Below, piece by piece: positions 61,168 to 64,000 of a stretch of DNA of 64,000 nucleotides. The position numbers and the translations under genes were made by a program. Positions within the stretch are counted from its first letter, which is position 1, and each line of letters begins with the position of its first letter. A model generated the notes under the pieces. It had not been told where the DNA came from, ran no database searches, and was given only the letters and a program-made list of their open reading frames with translations. This DNA is from Paenibacillus brevis (GTDB lineage: Bacteria > Bacillota > Bacilli > Paenibacillales > Paenibacillaceae): contig NZ_JAHLQJ010000002.1 in assembly GCF_018919145.1 (NCBI RefSeq), positions 345,962 to 409,961 of the forward strand. Reading direction: 5' to 3'.

Positions 61168-63891
61168 ATGGAGCGGAATAGCAATGGATTCACTAATAAA
61201 ACCAGCATAATCATGTTATGTCATAATAATTTGAGCTATACAATTCAATCTATAGAAAGTATTCGTAGATTCACGGACAGCGAGAATTATGAGTTAATTG
61301 TTATAGATAATGGATCAACGGATGGAACTAGAGATTGGGTATCTAAACAAGATAATATTATAGCTGTATTTAATGAAAAGAATGAAGGAATTGCAAAAGG
61401 TTACAATCAGGGAATTGATCTTTCAAGTGGAGAGAACATTGCTTTTATTAATAATGATATAGTGGTCACGGAGAACTGGCTCGATAATATGCTGACATGT
61501 TTATACAGTTCAATTGAAGTCGGAGCAGTAGGGCCTATCAGTAATCACGCCGATTATGGCCAGAGTATTGCGGTGAACTATCAGAATCTAGATCAAATGA
61601 TTAGTTTTGCAAGGTTAAATAATGTTTCAGACTCCAATCGATGGGAGCAAAGGATAAATTTGTTCGGCTTCTGTTTTATTATAAAACGACAAGTACTGAA
61701 CAAATTAGGAGTATTTGACGAGATTTATTCTTTTGGACTGGAAGATATTGATTATTGTTTTAGAATGAAGCTTGCTGGTTATCAATTGATGTTGTGTAAG
61801 GATGTATTTGTCCATCATTATGGAGGGGTTACCTACAAAGCAGTCGATCAAAACAATGTGGCTGCTGAAAATAATATAAGATTTAGAGGAAAATGGGGGT
61901 TTGATGGGCGATATTCCAGTTATATCCGAACTGATCTTTTGTCTATAATGGATGCTCATGATCCAAATGAGCCAATTAGGATTTTGGAGGTGGGTTGTGC
62001 CTGTGGTGCTACCCTTTTGGATATAAAGAATAGGTATAAAAATGCCGAATTGTATGGAATAGAGTTAAATGAGTCAGCTACTCGCATTGCTTCGACTTTT
62101 GCTAGAGTGACTGCAGAAAATGTCGAACATGAGATTAATTATGAAGAAGGCTTTTTCGATTATATATTATTTCCGGATGTATTGGAGCATCTATATGATC
62201 CGTGGACTGTCTTAAAAAAACTCAAGAAATATCTCAAAGCTAATGGTAGGATACTAGCTAGTATCCCGAATGTCATGCATTACACAGTGTTAAGAAATAC
62301 AATTTTGGGAAAATGGGAATATGAAGACCGCGGACTGATGGATCGAACGCACATTCGATTCTTTACTCTTAGAGAAATCCAAAAGATGTTTGATGAAGCT
62401 GGATATGTGGGTACTAAGATTCACACGAAAAATATATTTATTCCGGAAGAAGATGAGAAGTGGATTCAAGGTCTGACTCAGTTAAGCCTATTAAATCATT
62501 CGGATACTACAAATATGGATCTACAGTACAGGGTATATCAATACTTGGTTAAGTCTTACAAGAATAATGAAATTTCAGAACTAGTAGAATTAATTAAGCA
62601 ACTGGAACCTGAGACGCTTGAAAGTAACGAACAGATATTAAATAAAATAAGTGACATAATAAGGAAAAACAATGTACAGCCGGAGAAAATAGTAACCTTC
62701 ATTGAAGGGAGTTCAAAGGATCAAGTCAGTGTTATAAATTTATTGGCTGTGGATTTCTATAATAAGGATATGATAGAACTAATCATTCCCCTGTTATCAC
62801 ATGCATTAACTATTGATGGTCAACACAAAGATACATTGGTGAATTTAGGATTTGTCTTATATGAAGTTGGCGAATATAAACTAGCCTTAAAGTATCTTCA
62901 ACAAATTGTTGATGCTGAATTGGATGAAGAAGTTACTCAATTAATATTCAACATCAAGGAAAAATGGATATCCAGTATAAAAAAATATCGAATCTCTATT
63001 AAAATTGCTGCTGATAGTCGTCGATCTATGCATGCCTGGGGTGATTACCATATGGCTCTGGGATTACAAAAATATTTTGAACGGTTAGGGCACCAGGTAA
63101 TGATCCAAGTATACCCTGAATGGTATAACGGAGAGGATTACGAATGTGATATAGTTATTGTGCTGAGGGGGTTACATGCCTACAATCCAAATAATCGCCA
63201 TATAAATATCATGTGGAGTATTTCTCACCCTGATCTGGTGAGTCTCGAAGAAATGAATCAGTATGACCACATATTTGTTGCCTCAGACTATTGGGCTGAA
63301 CATATTAAGCCATTGGTCAGTGTGCCAGTTGAGAGCATGTTGCAATGTACAGATCCAGAGTTGTTTACACAACAAGAGCCACTGGATACCAACATCCAAT
63401 TGCTGTTCGTTGGAAATTCTAGATATGTCTATCGTAAGATAATCAGAGATGTATTGCCGACGGAGTATGATTTGCAAGTTTACGGGAATGGTTGGGAAGG
63501 ATTTATTGATAGAAAGTATATTAAGGGAAATTATATTCCGAATCATGAACTGAGCAAATATTATAGATCTTGTGATATTCTGCTTAATGATCATTGGGAT
63601 GATATGAGAGAAAAGGGATTTCTATCAAACCGAATATTTGATGCCTTGGCAGCTGAAGCATTCATAGTTACAGATAAGGTAAGAGGTCTAGAAGAAGTTT
63701 TCGGGAATGAAATTGTTACTTATAGCACTCCTGAGGAATTGAAGACTCTGCTTCGATATTATATGGAGAATAAGGAACTTAGGGAAGAACTGTCAAAAAA
63801 ATACTCAAGAATTGTTCGTGATCAACATACTTACCTCCAGAGAGTAGAAAAATTCATCGATACCTTTGATCAGATATTAAGTATAATGTAA
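61168..63891 (+). CDS. Triple-domain enzyme: GT2, SAM methyltransferase and GT-B (CgeB-like)
   Basis: A 907-residue protein with three enzyme units. A GT2 domain at 1-235 has SIIMLCHNNLSYTIQSIES, VIDNGSTDGT, the metal motif INNDIVV and LEDIDYCFRMKLAGY. A methyltransferase at about 268-415 has RILEVGCACGATLLDI, FPDVLEHLYDP and ILASIPNV. A helical spacer (about 420-605) precedes a GT-B-like C-terminal half similar to the CgeB/Glyco_trans_1_2 group (AADSRRSMHAWGDYH, LFVGNSRYVYRKI, LSNRIFDALAAEAF). AGGGAGTAGAGGAGT precedes ATG 61168. Such fused proteins occur in surface glycan clusters; each unit seems intact. It is the last complete gene of the window and ends 109 bases before the edge. Confidence 0.85.
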   Translation: MERNSNGFTNKTSIIMLCHNNLSYTIQSIESIRRFTDSENYELIVIDNGSTDGTRDWVSKQDNIIAVFNEKNEGIAKGYNQGIDLSSGENIAFINNDIVVTENWLDNMLTCLYSSIEVGAVGPISNHADYGQSIAVNYQNLDQMISFARLNNVSDSNRWEQRINLFGFCFIIKRQVLNKLGVFDEIYSFGLEDIDYCFRMKLAGYQLMLCKDVFVHHYGGVTYKAVDQNNVAAENNIRFRGKWGFDGRYSSYIRTDLLSIMDAHDPNEPIRILEVGCACGATLLDIKNRYKNAELYGIELNESATRIASTFARVTAENVEHEINYEEGFFDYILFPDVLEHLYDPWTVLKKLKKYLKANGRILASIPNVMHYTVLRNTILGKWEYEDRGLMDRTHIRFFTLREIQKMFDEAGYVGTKIHTKNIFIPEEDEKWIQGLTQLSLLNHSDTTNMDLQYRVYQYLVKSYKNNEISELVELIKQLEPETLESNEQILNKISDIIRKNNVQPEKIVTFIEGSSKDQVSVINLLAVDFYNKDMIELIIPLLSHALTIDGQHKDTLVNLGFVLYEVGEYKLALKYLQQIVDAELDEEVTQLIFNIKEKWISSIKKYRISIKIAADSRRSMHAWGDYHMALGLQKYFERLGHQVMIQVYPEWYNGEDYECDIVIVLRGLHAYNPNNRHINIMWSISHPDLVSLEEMNQYDHIFVASDYWAEHIKPLVSVPVESMLQCTDPELFTQQEPLDTNIQLLFVGNSRYVYRKIIRDVLPTEYDLQVYGNGWEGFIDRKYIKGNYIPNHELSKYYRSCDILLNDHWDDMREKGFLSNRIFDALAAEAFIVTDKVRGLEEVFGNEIVTYSTPEELKTLLRYYMENKELREELSKKYSRIVRDQHTYLQRVEKFIDTFDQILSIM

Positions 63892-63929
63892 AATAGTGAG
63901 AAAATAAAACGCCCCCAAAAGAGAGTGAG

Positions 63930-63984
63930 TGAACTGTGACCCATAAGAAGGACACTTTGAAAAAAGTGACCCTCTTGTGGGTCA
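63930..63984. other. Hairpin at the right edge, possible IS3-family end or terminator
   Basis: TGAACTGTGACCC at 63930-63942, then AAGGACACTTT, recalls IS3/IS150-group terminal repeats (TG..CTG..CCC..GGACA). TGACCCATAAGAAGGACACTTT-like sequence (63937-63958 with gaps) also folds onto 63963-63984, with a few mismatches, and is followed by a T-rich tract, so it could be a terminator of the glycosylation island. The window ends before a transposase could be seen. Confidence 0.35.
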
Positions 63985-64000
63985 TTTGTGTTTTAATCAG

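Overview
The window reads as chromosome from a Paenibacillus-type, low-to-medium GC, spore-forming, flagellated Gram-positive. Evidence: SpoIIID and an alpha/beta small acid-soluble spore protein; a late flagellar operon in Bacillus-type order (yvyF-flgM-flgN-flgK-flgL-yviE-fliW-csrA-hag-flaG-fliD-fliS-fliT); DegS/DegU and ComF; and several SLH-domain envelope proteins next to csaB, tagA and tagO. All convincing genes lie on the + strand. No rRNA, tRNA, CRISPR array or complete mobile element was seen.

Layout: (1) 1-4.0 kb: end of a SpoIIQ-like protein, spoIIID, mbl, flhO, flhP and a small membrane protein, the conserved spoIIQ-spoIIID-mbl-flhOP neighbourhood. (2) 4.3-6.5 kb: fabZ and a phosphohexomutase. 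(3) 6.8-11.9 kb: DUF5693 membrane protein, csaB, tagA, tagO, which should make and pyruvylate the secondary cell-wall polymer that SLH domains bind. (4) 12.2-28.8 kb: S-layer region with a 1341-aa C-terminal-SLH protein, a strongly codon-biased S-layer protein with N-terminal SLH domains of SpaA type, two exported proteins of unknown role, a spore protein, metK, and an 1105-aa SLH protein. (5) 28.8-36.8 kb: a looser region with arrays of a degenerate palindromic repeat, a broken endonuclease-like gene, a secreted phosphodiester-glycosidase-like protein, degS-degU and a small membrane protein. (6) 36.8-39.8 kb: comFA and comFC. (7) 39.9-48.9 kb: late flagellar operon with two very good SigD promoters and two CsrA-site hairpins in the hag leader. 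(8) 48.9-63.9 kb: a 1502-aa VWA protein with 13 IPT/TIG repeats, then an AT-richer glycosylation island (two SunS-like GT2-TPR proteins, multidomain methyltransferase/glycosyltransferases, UDP-glucose dehydrogenase).

How it fits together: region 3 builds the wall ligand and region 4 encodes its SLH partners. Region 7 encodes filament assembly plus the FliW-CsrA-Hag translational switch, and region 8 probably decorates flagellin or another surface protein with a uronic-acid-containing, possibly methylated glycan. The most unusual items are the SigD promoter nested in a terminator at flgM, the tandem in-frame starts plus a 4-codon upstream ORF before the main S-layer gene, the periodic palindromic repeat arrays, the VWA/13-IPT protein attached to the flagellar locus, and the triple-fusion glycosyltransferase. 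Assignments come from reading motifs and synteny; no database search was possible.
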